A stretch of DNA of 64,000 nt, taken from NCBI GenBank assembly GCA_027563935.2, contig CM050454.1:22813501-22877500 (forward strand). The letters run 5' to 3'. Below the pieces are notes generated by a model. It ran no database searches. It worked only from the letters and a program-made list of their open reading frames with translations, and had not been told where the DNA came from. The DNA comes from Costus lasius (taxonomy: Eukaryota; Streptophyta; Magnoliopsida; Zingiberales; Costaceae). Within the stretch, counting starts at the first letter, position 1. Each line of letters opens with the position of its first letter. The position numbers were made by a program, and so were the translations under genes. This document shows positions 23,082-35,358 of this stretch, piece after piece.

Positions 23082-24777
23082 TGAAGGTCCCCTTCGAGGG
23101 GGAGCGCAAACCCTAAGCATGCACAAATCTCAATTGCATGGGCGGAATTAGGGTTTCCATAGATCGCATGTAGTATATCTATAAGATTAACTTTGTTTGC
23201 TTATAAAGATCAAGAGAAGATCTCTTACCATAGCCATGATAAGGGTGGCGACTTGGAAGCAAGAGGGCAAGTAAGCACTCCTCCAAAGATAACGCACACT
23301 AGATGAGAGATGGCTACCCTTTCGGATGTTCCTTGTGCTAGCAAGGGATCTCCAAAACTTCCTTGTTGTGTGTAGATGAAGAGAGGTGCTTGGCCGAGAG
23401 CTTCGTTGTGCAAGAGTTCCCCTTTTTTTTTTCTTTCTTGTCGAATGAAGATCACAAGAGAGTAATTGGGCAAATGGCGTTAAGGCTTTCATTCAAGTGA
23501 TGGCGTTACACTTCCAAATATGGAAGGTTATGAAGCCATGCGACCACTTGAAGAAAAACCGCCCAAAATGCCTTCAATCCTTGAACCATACGTTCACCCA
23601 TGTGAACCGGTTCAAGCCAATTAGGTTCAACTCAATTCGGTTCAAAAAACCAAATCAAACCAGCCCAAGCCATGGTCTAGATCTCTTTGAACCAAATGGT
23701 TCAAGATCCAACCGTTCATCTCTGGATGCTCTTGATCTCTCCGATCTAGCATCCACACTCTCGATCGAAGCTTACCGATCTCAAGCCCTAATCAATCAAA
23801 CATGATCAGACCAGATCTCACTTACAATCAGAGTCTAAACTCCTTTAAACTGAATCCAAACAATTCAGTCCACACGATCTGACTTGAGTAAGCCATGTCA
23901 TCAAATTGTGCGACCCTAAGGGTTTCCTTTAAATGTCGGTAACGACAACTTACGTTATCACGATCAGTGAGGGGTATCTAGCAACACATCACTGTCTCCC
24001 GATATAAAGGAAAGAGTCTTCCAAGACTACACCCAAATCACAGCACAAGTGTGAATCCATTTCACGAGGCATACATGTTTCCTTTGCCACTGGATGTTCT
24101 TATTGGACAAGCATGTCAAGCCTGTAACTCCAATACGATGAGCATGATTAGATCAGATGAACATAGTCATCTGGGTATGGCCATACACTTTCTCAATCAT
24201 CTCATATAGGGGGGCCTTAGAACATCACACTCCTTAAACAAGGAGACGGCAATCCTTTATCTATCACTAGTGTCCTAACCTGACTCATGATCATTATCCA
24301 AGATAGTCTATAACCATTATATTTCAAATGATATTGAACTACCTCAAAACAATGACATTCATCATTTAGAAACACAAGTGATCTCAAGTCAAAGGACATG
24401 TGCCACTTGTAGCAAACAAGGATTATTCACATTGTGACAAGCAATTGAATATCCTAGTAGGGTCTGTCCAGTACATCCAATGTACCCATGAGTCTACATC
24501 TTATTCCATGCTCGAAGCATCCTATAAGATTAGAACACATATTAGTCTTAACCATATCAAGGCTGTCTCATGTTCACCAAGATATATCGACTAAGGACAT
24601 TACTGCATGTCAGCCTAGCTGAACAGCTTTGAGACATTATTCAGTAGTACACTTATTACAGCAGACAAGGTAACAACCTGAATAACAACCATTGCCTTTA
24701 TAAACTTAAGAGTTTATACAATGATACTATTACAATCCCAAGGCCTCAAACATTAGCCTTAAGGGCATACCCCAACA
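23082..24777 (-). repeat. B left LTR (3' LTR)
   Basis: 1696 bases, TGAAGGTCC to CCCCAACA on the plus strand. The left end contains hairpin TCCCC/GGGGA. The frame at 24400-24594 is the conserved antisense LTR block, not a gene. Confidence 0.93.
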
Positions 24778-24797
24778 ATCTCCCACTTGCACTTAAT

Positions 24798-27700
24798 CTA
24801 ATGGTTGAGAAACCTCAAACCCATATTATTACAGTGCTTCTCATGCTTCTGCTGCGCCAGAGGCTTGGTAAGCGGGTCTGCCAGATTGTCATCTGTATGA
24901 ACCTTGCATATTTTGATCTCGCCACGATCTATGATCTCCCGGATCAAGTGAAACCGTCTCTATATGTGCTTGGACTTCTGGTGCGACCGTGGTTCCTTTG
25001 CTTGTGCGATGGCTCCAGTGTTATCACAGAAGATAACCAAAGGATCGACACTCGAAGGAACAACACCAAGTTCTCTCACGAACTTACGAATCCACACTGC
25101 CTCCTTGGATGCTTCCGAGGCTGCAACATACTCGGCTTCTGTTGTGGAATCAGCAACAGTTGACTGTTTGAAACTCTTCCACACCACTGCTCCACCATTC
25201 AAGCTAAAAACATAGCCTGATTGCGATCGGAAATCATCCTGGTCCGACTGGAACGAAGCGTCAGTATATCCTTCTATACTAAGTTCTTCCTGACCACCAT
25301 ATATCAAGAACATATCTTTGGTCCTCCGCAGATATTTTAAAATGTTCTTGACTGCAATCCAGTGTGCCTGACCTGGATTACTTTGGAAACGACTGGTCAC
25401 GCTTAACCCGTAAGCAACGTCTGGGCGAGTACATAACATCACATACATAATGGACCCAATAGCCGAAGCATAAGGCGTATTGTCCATTTCATCTTTCTCA
25501 GTCTGTGTTTGTGGACACTGACTCTTAGAAAGATTCAGACCATGTCTGACTGGAAGATATCCTCTTTTAGAATTCTCTAAATGGAATCTCTCCAGAACTT
25601 TATCGATGTAAGTACTCTGGCACAGCCCGAGAAGCCTCTTAGATCTATCCCTGTAGATCTTCACACCTAATACATAGGCTGCTTCTCCTAGATCTTTCAT
25701 CTGGAAACATTTCCTTAGCCATGCTTTAACAGCATGCATTTCAGGAATATCGTTTCCAATGATTAAGATATCATCGACTTAGAGGATTAGGAATGTAATC
25801 ACGCTCCCACTAAACCTCTTATACACACACGGGTCATCTTCGTTCTTGATGAAACCAAACTCAGAGATTGATTCATCAAAACGAATATTCCAGCTTCTTG
25901 ATGCTTGTTTAAGTCCATAAATGGACTTCTTTAACTTGCATATTTTATGACGATCTGATGGATTAGTGAAACCTTCAGGTTGTGTCATATACACATCCTC
26001 ATTCAGATTTCCATTAAGGAAAGCTATTTTCACATCCATCTGCCAGATCTCATAATCGTAATATGCAGCTATCGCGAAAAGAATCCGAATAGACTTGAAC
26101 ATAGCTATAGGAGAGAAAGTTTCATCATAATCTATCCCGTAGATTTGTTTGAAACCTTTCGCAACTAGCCTGCCTTTATAGGTAACCACGTTACCATCCA
26201 TGTCAATCTTCTTCTTGAAGATCCATTTACAGCCTATAGGGATTACTCCCGGAGGCGGATCAACCAAATCCCAGACTTGGTTATCTGACATGGAGTCTAT
26301 CTCGGCTCGCATAGCATCAAGCCATCTAGCTGACTCCGGTCCACTGACCGCATCCGCATAAGTAAGGGGTTCATCATTATCAATGATGTAGACTCCGTCA
26401 TAGCGCTCAGGCTGTCTACGGATCCTACCCGATCTTCGCGGTTCCCGTGATATCTGAGCCTCAGGTTGTTCAATAACCTGATCCACTGGCTCATGCACAT
26501 CCAACTGTGCTTGACTACTTTGTCCTTCCTCTGGATTCTCATCCAGCTTTATTTCTCTCCCACTGGCCTCTTGCAGAAGAAACTCCTTCTCAAGGAATAT
26601 GGCCGTCCGAGCAACAAATACTTTGTTCTCTTTGGGATCGTAGAAATAATAACCCTTACTTTCCTTAGGGTAACCGACAAAGATACATTTCTCAGATCTG
26701 CTCTCCAGTTTCCCAGAGGCGAGCTTTTTGACATAAGCCTCGCAACCCCAGATCCTGATAAATGTCAAGCTCGGCTGTTTCCCATACCATAATTCATATG
26801 GCGTCTTTGAAATGGCCTTGGATGGCACTCGGTTTAGTACCTTTGCAGCTATTTCCAGTGCAAATCCCCAAAAGGAATATGGAAGAGTAGCCTGACTCAT
26901 CATAGAACGAACCATATCAAGTAACGTTCTATTTCTCCTCTCGGACACACCATTCCATTGTGGTGTTCCTGGCGGAGTGAGCTGTGAGATAATCCCACAC
27001 TCTTTTAGATAGTCAGTAAACTCTCGACTTAGGTATTCTCCACCTCGATCAGAACGAAGTGCCTTGATATTTCGGCCTAGCTGATTCTGTACTTCATTTT
27101 TGAACTCTTTGAACTTGTCAAAAGATTCACTCTTATGTCTCATAAGATAGACATAACCATACCTACTGAAATCATCAGTAAAGGTGATGAAGTACGAATA
27201 GCCACCTCTGGCATGTTTACTAAATGGCCCACACACATCACTGTGTATAAGATCAAGTAAACCTGAAGCCCTTTGACCTTTGTGAGGAAAAGGTGACTTC
27301 GTCATTTTACCCATTAAACAAGCTTTGCATGTATCAATCTCCACATAGGAGAATGATCCCAGCAGTCCATGATCATGCAACCGCTTAATGCGCTTCTTGT
27401 TAATATGGCCTAAACGACTATGCCATAACAAGGTGCTGTCTTCAGCATACTTGGCTTTCTTAATATCAACACTTTGTATAGAACTTTCCATGTCCAACAT
27501 GTATAACCCATTGTTAATTGAACCAGTTGCATAAACAATATTATCTAAAGATAAAACACACTTTGAAATATTGCATTCAAAGGCAAATCCTTTCCTGACA
27601 AGAGCAGGAATAGAGATAATATTTTTAGTAATACTGGGAACAAAGTAACAACTGTTTAGTTCTAATACAATGCCAGATGGTAATGAGATGAAATAGTCTC

Positions 27701-28682
27701 CTACAGCAACAGCAGCAACCCGTGCCCCGTTTCCAACGCGTAGGTCCACCTCATGCTGTCCCACCTGCCTTCTTCTCTTGAGTTCCTGTACATTTGAACA
27801 AATGTGAACTCCACATGCAGTGTCCAACACCCATGAAATAGAAGAAGATGATATCATGACCTCAGTCACAAATATACCTGAGCCAGAAGCGATGCTTCCC
27901 CTCTTATCTCCTTGGAGCGCTTTACAGTCCTTTTTCCAGTGACCCAGCTGGCCACAGTGGAAACACCTATTGTCCTTCGCCCGCTTCACCTTTTGTTTCA
28001 GAGCCTTACTGTAGTTCTTGACAGGGGCCTTGCCCTTCTTCCCCTTCTTCTTGTTCCTCGAAGGAACCATCAAGACAGAGGTTGAAGGCTTTCCCTTCAG
28101 AGTTTCCTCAGTAGTCAAGAGCATATTGAGCAGCTCTGCCGGAGTACAATCGATCTTGTTCATATTAAAATTAATAATGAACGCATCGAAAGAGGGCGGG
28201 AGAGACTGCAGAATTATGTCTACAGCAAGCTCCTAGTTGATGGTATGCCCTAGTTTCTCTAGAGCCTCCTTGTGCCCAATCATCTTGAGCACGTGAGCTC
28301 CCACTGGGCTCCCTTCAGCCAGTTTGCTCTGAAAGAAAAGCTTGGTCAGATTATAGCGTTCTGTCCTCGCCTGTGCAGCATACAGCATCTTGAGGTTCGC
28401 TATAATCTCTATAGCCGACATATCCTCATGCTGACGCTGTAGCGGTGGCATCATAGATGCTAGCATCAGGCAAGCGACATCAATGCTATCATTGACATGC
28501 TTTTCATAGGCTTCGCGAACCGCCCTTGCGGCGTTCGCAGCGGGTTGAGGCGGCACAGCCGTCTCGAGGACATACAGTTTCCTCTCAGCCTTAAGAATGA
28601 TCTTAAGGTGTCCGAACCAGTCTGAGAAGTTTGGCCCAGCAAACTTCTCCCTTTCCAGTAGGGATCGCACATTGAAGCTCAT
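24798..28682 (-). pseudogene. Copia gag-pol polyprotein, three nonsense codons
   Basis: Same 1294-codon layout as C and no indels: ATG at 28682, stop at 24798-24800. The stops are codon 150 (28233-28235, end of Gag, relatives have Gln), codon 968 (25779-25781), which is the Tyr of the RT active-site YVDD, and codon 1241 (24960-24962, RNase H tail, Gln in relatives). The zinc knuckle (240-253), integrase HHCC and D482/D545/E581 remain. Two of the three changes are CAG to TAG, a CHG-context C-to-T. The early stop means almost no Gag-Pol would be made. The LTRs are too similar for much decay after insertion, so some lesions may predate it. Confidence 0.93.
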
Positions 28683-30557
28683 GGTGTTCGTTGCTGCAGG
28701 AATCTACAACAATGCAAGAACAGCAAGGTTAGTATCAATGTTTAGAATCAATCCAGGACTTAAGAAAGATTCTTTTCTCACTATTTTATCTGGCTGAAAA
28801 ATCCAGCAAAACAGCCCGAAAGAGTAGAACTCTTTTAGTGAGATGGGATCCAGATTTCATACTTGGTCTCCGCGTCCCGCTCAGGCGAGATAAGATGCAC
28901 AGAGAGTACAAGCACTAATCTCTGGTAGGCTGTCCCAGCCAATCGCCAACCCGTGCGATTCCCCTTCATCTGGGCAATCCAGCAGACTATGCCAATTGAG
29001 TTGGTACAACACAGTCTCTGACCCCACAGATGGCTGCCTCCATGTGCTACCATATGCGCCACATATGTAGCCTACATGGTCAAGCTGACCCGACCTACTC
29101 CCTGGACCACCACGTGCTATGCTGAGCAACGAGAAGGGATAAATCCCTACTCTGTAACACGCAGGTGTAATCCCGCACCGTCTGAAGATAGATGGACGTG
29201 CCCACTGAGTGGGTACAACACGGCTCCAACGATAGTCAGAACAGTGAGGTTTCGCGTCAGAAGGCTTACGAGCTTGATATGTTAGCGTTTGGATTTTAAC
29301 GGTCTTTTATCTTCATACCTATCATGTAAGTCCTATGGTGATAGTAGAAGATAAACTCATGCAATTCTAATTATAAAAGCAATAAATAGAAAGCATGCTG
29401 ATCTTATGTGGTAAAAGCCCATAGCCTAAGTAAGACCTTAATTTTACTTAAGTCTTCACTTTCTTTTCATGGGTCTTTTATCTCATCAGGTCCATCCCAG
29501 GGCCCTTGCGCCAAGTTCAGCTCAGGTGTGCCCACCAGCTGAATGCGCCTCTTTAATGTGTGCTTTTGTGCTCTTGTCTAATCAAATACATTTTGATCTA
29601 TCTAGACAAGGTTGACTCGCAGGTCAAATATACAATAAATTAATTAAAAAGTGATTCGCAGATCACAATAAAAATTAATTTACAAGTTTAAGTCCAGGCA
29701 CGCAGGCCCCAGCACAGCACACATTTAACATGGGCAGCCCACATAAGAATAAATAAACAAGCATCATGGCATCATTCAATCAACATGTGATCCATTACAA
29801 AGAAAATAAAATTTTGAAAACCCCATTGGCATCAATTTTAATTTTCTTATGAGCTCTACTACCTTACAACGGTCCATTAATAGGGATCCACTCATCCAGC
29901 TAGTCAGATCCACTGCCCTTGCATGCACCAAGTCCTAACTGACTCGAGCTGACCTAATGGTCAACCATGCATGCTACAAGGGCTGAACAACCCTCATGAG
30001 TTTTGGCAAGCGGGTGTGACCCCGGGCCTAACTCATGTGTGTTCATTAGTCGTCTCAACCAGACCTCGCTACACGCCCTTGATGCAGTCAACCTATAGCC
30101 ACCTCGTGCTTGCGCACAGGTGCTATCAAGTCAACCCATCTAGGCTGTCAGATGGTCTGATCAGACTAGTTGGATCTTCCCTAGAGGATGCCTTCAACCC
30201 TACTAACCCGTCTAAGGGATTATAGCAGGCGCCACTTAGATCTATGGTGATAGGCGCGCAAGATGTAAGGTTTTTCTTTGAAAAACAACTACAACAAGCG
30301 CAAACAAGTAACATGCGCCACTTTGATAAACAAGATACATCAAATATCTAGCATGTCATTCTTTGCATGTTGATAAACCAAAGATCTAGGCATAAGCGCA
30401 AACTTCTCCAAGCAATGATACAAGCGCAAACAAACTTATGTGTACACAACATCATGTAAGCGCAAGAAAACAAAGCATGAAGTGAGCGCAATATGGCATC
30501 ATGAATGGATCACAACCTCAGCAAAGCAATCATATAGATGATACTGAAAAACCCTAT
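28683..30557 (-). other. B 5' leader (untranslated)
   Basis: Runs from the gag ATG to the primer site and is homologous to the leaders of A, C and E. The first leader hairpin is intact (near 29202-29214); the second (near 28989-29001) has lost one closing pair. The tRNA-like segment of A and E is missing near 29545, where only one of the bracketing repeats remains. Short frames on both strands are not supported as genes. Confidence 0.7.
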
Positions 30558-30569
30558 GCTCTGATACCA
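30558..30569 (-). other. B primer binding site (initiator tRNA-Met)
   Basis: Plus strand GCTCTGATACCA, the exact reverse complement of TGGTATCAGAGC, two bases inside the right LTR. Confidence 0.95.
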
Positions 30570-30571
30570 AT

Positions 30572-32267
30572 TGAAGGTCCCCTTCGAGGGGGAGCGCAAA
30601 CCCTAAGCATGCACAAATCTCAATTGCATGGGCGGAATTAGGGTTTCCATAGATCGCATGTAGTATATCTATAAGATTAACTTTGTTTGCTTATAAAGAT
30701 CAAGAGAAGATCTCTTACCATAGCCATGATAAGGGTGGCGACTTGGAAGCAAGAGGGCAAGTAAGCACTCCTCCAAAGATAACGCACACTAGATGAGAGA
30801 TGGCTACCCTTTCGGATGTTCCTTGTGCTAGCAAGGGATCTCCAAAACTTCCTTGTCGTGTGTAGATGAAGAGAGGTGCTTGGCCGAGAGCTTCGTTGTG
30901 CAAGAGTTCCCCTTTTTTTTTTCTTTCTTGTCGAATGAAGATCACAAGAGAGTAATTGGGCAAATGGCGTTAAGGCTTTCATTCAAGTGATGGCGTTACA
31001 CTTCCAAATATGGAAGGTTATGAAGCCATGAGACCACTTGAAGAAAAACCGCCCAAAATGCCTTCAATCCTTGAACCATACGTTCACCCATGTGAACCGG
31101 TTCAAGCCAATTAGGTTCAACTCAATTCGGTTCAAAAAACCAAATCAAACCAGCCCAAGCCATGGTCTAGATCTCTTTGAACCAAATGGTTCAAGATCCA
31201 ACCGTTCATCTCTGGATGCTCTTGATCTCTCCGATCTAGCATCCACACTCTCGATCGAAGCTTACCGATCTCAAGCCCTAATCAATCAAACATGATCAGA
31301 CCAGATCTCACTTACAATCAGAGTCTAAACTCCTTTAAACTGAATCCAAACAATTCAGTCCACACGATCTGACTTGAGTAAGCCATGTCATCAAATTGTG
31401 CGACCCTAAGGGTTTCCTTTAAATGTCGGTAACGACAACTTACGTTATCACGATCAGTGAGGGGTATCTAGCAACACATCACTGTCTCCCGATATAAAGG
31501 AAAGAGTCTTCCAAGACTACACCCAAATCACAGGACAAGTGTGAATCCATTTCACGAGGCATACATGTTTCCTTTGCCACTGGATGTTCTTATTGGACAA
31601 GCATGTCAAGCCTGTAACTCCAATACGATGAGCATGATTAGATCAGATGAACATAGTCATCTGGGTATGTCCATACACTTTCTCAATCATCTCATATAGG
31701 GGGGCCTTAGAACATCACACTCCTTAAACAAGGAGACGGCAATCCTTTATCTATCACTAGTGTCCTAACCTGACTCATGATCATTATCCAAGATAGTCTA
31801 TAACCATTATATTTCAAATGATATTGAACTACCTCAAAACAATGACATTCATCATTTAGAAACACAAGTGATCTCAAGTCAAAGGACATGTGCCACTTGT
31901 AGCATACAAGGATTATTCACATTGTGACAAGCAATTGAATATCCTAGTAGGGTCTGTCCAGTACATCCAATGTACCCATGAGTCTACATCTTATTCCATG
32001 CTCGAAGCATCCTATAAGATTAGAACACATATTAGTCTTAACCATATCAAGGCTGTCTCATGTTCACCAAGATATATCGACTAAGGACATTACTGCATGT
32101 CAGCCTAGCTGAACAGCTTTGAGACATTATTCAGTAGTACACTTATTACAGCAGACAAGGTAACAACCTGAATAACAACCATTGCCTTTATAAACTTAAG
32201 AGTTTATACAATGATACTATTACAATCCCAAGGCCTCAAACATTAGCCTTAAGGGCATACCCCAACA
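30572..32267 (-). repeat. B right LTR (5' LTR)
   Basis: 1696 bases, same length as the left copy. Single-base differences were noticed near 30856, 31031, 31535, 31669 and 31905. Ends CCCCAACA, followed by CTAAC. Confidence 0.93.
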
Positions 32268-32272
32268 CTAAC

Positions 32273-32931
32273 ACACTAGCCTTGCCTCCTCTTTTATAGA
32301 ATAAGAGGGATAGGAACAAACAAAATACATAAGAGACAACCTACTCTAACAAACCAACCACTCTTGTAGGCCACTAAAGTGGTCAATCTATAGCTACAAG
32401 ACAAGGAATAACTACTTAATATTCTTCAAAGCTGATTGCACGATCCTGCGTCTTTGTACTGAGACGGTTTAGATGCGCTCAGAGCACATGGCGACAAAAC
32501 AGTAGAACTTGGATGTTGTGGGCTGAGTTACCACCGTTGCGGCTCGATCTTGGGCGGAATTACGGATGAGATTGAGTGGCCCATTTGGGGATGGGTCCTC
32601 AGATGGTTGGGCCGTAGTGTACTTGGGTTGAGTCGCATCTGTTTGGGTGGAAAGGGGGTTAACGACGCCCATGAAACGATCCGGAGGCTTGCTTTGGCGT
32701 TGGGATCGCCGGTTTATCACCTTGCTGGGCTCCTTTGGATCATCATGAGCTAGAGCAACAAAGTAGGGGGGGTGGTGCACGTCGAAATGGGGTCGTCGGG
32801 CCTGATCTAGTCTTCAGTGGTGAACACGACCTGCCTGTGTTGGTGGTCACGGGCGTGTTTAGATGCTCCAGGTTTTGTCACGGAGATCACGGTCGGGGAG
32901 CATGGGCGTGTCGCGGGCCGTGTTCGTGTTC
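32273..32931 (-). pseudogene. Gypsy element J, 3' coding end and start of LTR
   Basis: On the minus strand this continues J after removal of D. A frame from 32780 to 32469 (103 codons; Pro/Ser/Thr-rich, with RRSQRQSKPPDRF) looks like the low-complexity tail downstream of a gypsy integrase. No catalytic motif is present. Beyond it a TATAAAAG sequence (32291-32299) suggests LTR promoter sequence. Assignment to J rests on matching orientation and position on either side of D. J's clade is unresolved. Confidence 0.5.
32291..32299 (-). promoter_or_regulatory. Possible TATA box of J LTR
   Basis: The minus strand reads CTATAAAAG, about 180 bases past the end of J's last open frame, where a 3' LTR would be expected. 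The B insertion begins 24 bases further on. Candidate only. Confidence 0.35.
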
Positions 32932-33253
32932 GCCGTTTGGATCAGGAAGTTCTTTTCTGAACTTCAGGTGGTTCCAAGTGCAATGGATCCCATTGAGCTC
33001 TACTATGACAACAATGGGAACTGCACATAATAAGGAACCACGGTCTCATCAAAGGTCCAAATGCATACTCAAGAGATTTCGCCTGATCAAAGAGATCATT
33101 AATCGAGGTGATGTCAAGATTAGCAGAATTGACACAGAGAGCAATCTAGCAGACCCACTGACCAAGGCTTTGGCGCAGCAGAAGCATGATGGTCGTACTA
33201 GAGATATGGGGTTGAGGTTGCTCAACCTCTAGGTCTTAGTGCAAGTGGGAGAT
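32932..33253 (+). pseudogene. 3' end of a second D-type body (RNase H tail, polypurine tract)
   Basis: Almost identical to 40326-40634 of D, with about four differences, from GCCGTTTGGATCAGG to the stop LLNL (33230-33232) and polypurine tract AAGTGGGAGA (33243-33252). It is 5'-truncated and directly abuts D's left LTR. It carries the same frame lesion as D where GACAACAATGGG is followed by CATAATAAGG, so the lesion existed before the copies separated. Confidence 0.85.
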
Positions 33254-35346
33254 TGTTGGTGTATATTCCCTAGGACCTATTTTTGGTCCATCTTTGTACT
33301 ACTTGACTCTGATATTAATATATATCTTTCTGGCATTGTCGTTATCATTGTTTGTCTACACCTGCGATTGTGTACTTACATGATAATGTCCCTGGAGACA
33401 GATTGGATCTGTGCTCGAACTATAGTCCCCAGTCGATGTACCTGAGTGGATATGGGACAACTCTGGTACTTGAGAGACTGGTATGTGGGCTGGTTAGGCA
33501 CGTGGTGCTAACGCAGACACATGGGTGTATCATTGGAGGATATACTGGATAGACCCGCTGTGAGGCTATGACTTGGTGTCATGAGTTATCCTCACAAGTG
33601 ACAGGAGATGCATTGATCCCTTGACTTGAGGTCATTGACCATTCTATATGGTTAGGGATTTGCTTTGATGCAACCTAACACCTTGCCGTAGTTGGGAGGT
33701 CATAACGGTTGTCATTGAGCATGTCACGACCCATATGAGAAGGTCAATGGACAGACATAGGATTTGCCCCTTCCTTAGGGAAGTATGATATCCATGGAGC
33801 TCCCTTATGGTTCTATGACTGAGAGTGTATGGCCATACCCAGGTGAGAACCTGTTTTAGTCATAGCCATGTGATTGGATGAAAACAAATGGTGACACACT
33901 TGTCCAATCGGATATTAGTACGGCAAAGAGACTGTAATGCATCTGTACATAGTTGCGATGATGGGGATGTCGATGTCGATATCCATTCCAATAACCTGGG
34001 TAGTAGCGATGCACTGCTAGGTGCCACTCACTGCTTGTGATGACCTTTGGTCAGCACTGCCAGCGTTAGAGGAACCTACAGGGTCGCACACCTTGATACT
34101 CGAGTTTTCATATTGATCGGGTAGCCTTTAGATCGAGTTATTGGATAACTCTAATCTATTTGGGAGATTTCATCAGCGCCAATGGGCCTGATGAGATGGA
34201 AGAAACTTATTGGGGCCAACTTCCATTTTTGGCATATCGATCAAATTAACCATGGTTAGCCTCATTTAACCATGGGTTAAATTGGATTGGATCCAATAGC
34301 TTGGTTAACATGCATAATGGACTTTGGGCTTGGCCCATTGCTTAGTTGGGCTTGCTAATAAGTTGTATTGAAGGGCTAAGAGGCTTGAAGGGTATAATGG
34401 GGATGAATTAATGGGATAGGCGCATATGGGATTCTAGTTGGACTAGAATTTGCGCCTATGCCTTGTTTGGTATCTCCTAGGTGATTAAATCAAATTGGAT
34501 TTGATTAAATCACACAAGATAATTGATTGGATTGTGTTTGACAATTGTGGGCTGATTATTAACATAAATAGAGTCCTAATTGGATTAGGACTTGCGCCCA
34601 AGCCACATTAGGCAATCCATCATATTGCCTTGACTAGGTCTAGGCGCATGGATGGGATTAATGCCTCATATGGCATGATATGGGCGCATATGGCTGATGC
34701 TTGCTTTGGCAAGTCTTAGACGCATATGGGAGTGGAGATTTAATCAATATATTTGATTGGATAATCTCCTAGAATCATGCCCTAATTGTCAACACTTGCC
34801 ATTCTCCCCTAACCGCCTCTTGCTCCTATAAATAAGCCCTTGCCGCCCCCTCTCTTGATGATGCTAATTCCTTGGAGGCGTGAAGCATTAGAGGGCGATG
34901 GTTTGGAGAGCTTAGAGCTCTTCTTCTTCCATCAAGGGCGCAAGCATGCTTCTCCTTTTCGTTTCCTTGGCGTAAAGGAACAAGAAGGCTTACGGCGTTC
35001 TCTTCTCCTTCCATCTCCTTGGCGCATCACATCTTGGTGGTGGCGCAAGTTGCTTGGAGGACTCTCCTAAGGCATGGATCTTCTTCCCGAGGCTAGCACC
35101 GGGCGAGGAAGAAGAAAACTTGAGGAATCCGTGTGTGCGAGACTGCAGAGGGCGAACACTTGGGCGCCTTCATCGACATCGGCTTCTAATCGCTTAAAGG
35201 TACTTACTATCACATCGTGTCGACCCCCTCGCAAGAGATCTTCACTGGGTTTTTGGGACTTGCCTGTTTCGGGGACATTCTTCCGCTGCGTAAAATGTAT
35301 GTCCATGGCTCTGAAAATTGTAAAATGTCCCCGGGGTTTCCCAACA
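33254..35346 (+). repeat. D left LTR
   Basis: 2093 bases, TGTTGGTGTATAT to GTTTCCCAACA, followed one base later by the primer site. Homologous to but clearly distinct from the A/B/C/E LTRs. Frames inside, such as 35074-35466, are LTR sequence. Confidence 0.92.
34827..34834 (+). promoter_or_regulatory. D LTR TATA box
   Basis: TATAAATA about 1.57 kb into the LTR, repeated at 51417-51424 in the right LTR. Position and sequence fit the U3/R promoter; transcription would start about 30 bases downstream. Confidence 0.6.
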
Positions 35347-35347
35347 G

Positions 35348-35358
35348 TGGTATCAGAG
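35348..35358 (+). other. D primer binding site (initiator tRNA-Met)
   Basis: TGGTATCAGAG, one base after the left LTR, matches the first eleven bases of the copia tRNA-Met site; the next base is G instead of C. Confidence 0.88.

Larger units (their letters stand above)
23082..32267 (-). mobile_element. Full-length Ty1/copia retrotransposon B
   Basis: Complete element: two 1696-base LTRs, tRNA-Met primer site, gag-pol, polypurine tract (24779-24788) and perfect duplication CTAAC (23077-23081, 32268-32272). By eye the LTRs differ at about five positions (about 0.3%), so it is a recent insertion, into gypsy element J. Gag-pol keeps full length but has three stops. Confidence 0.95.
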
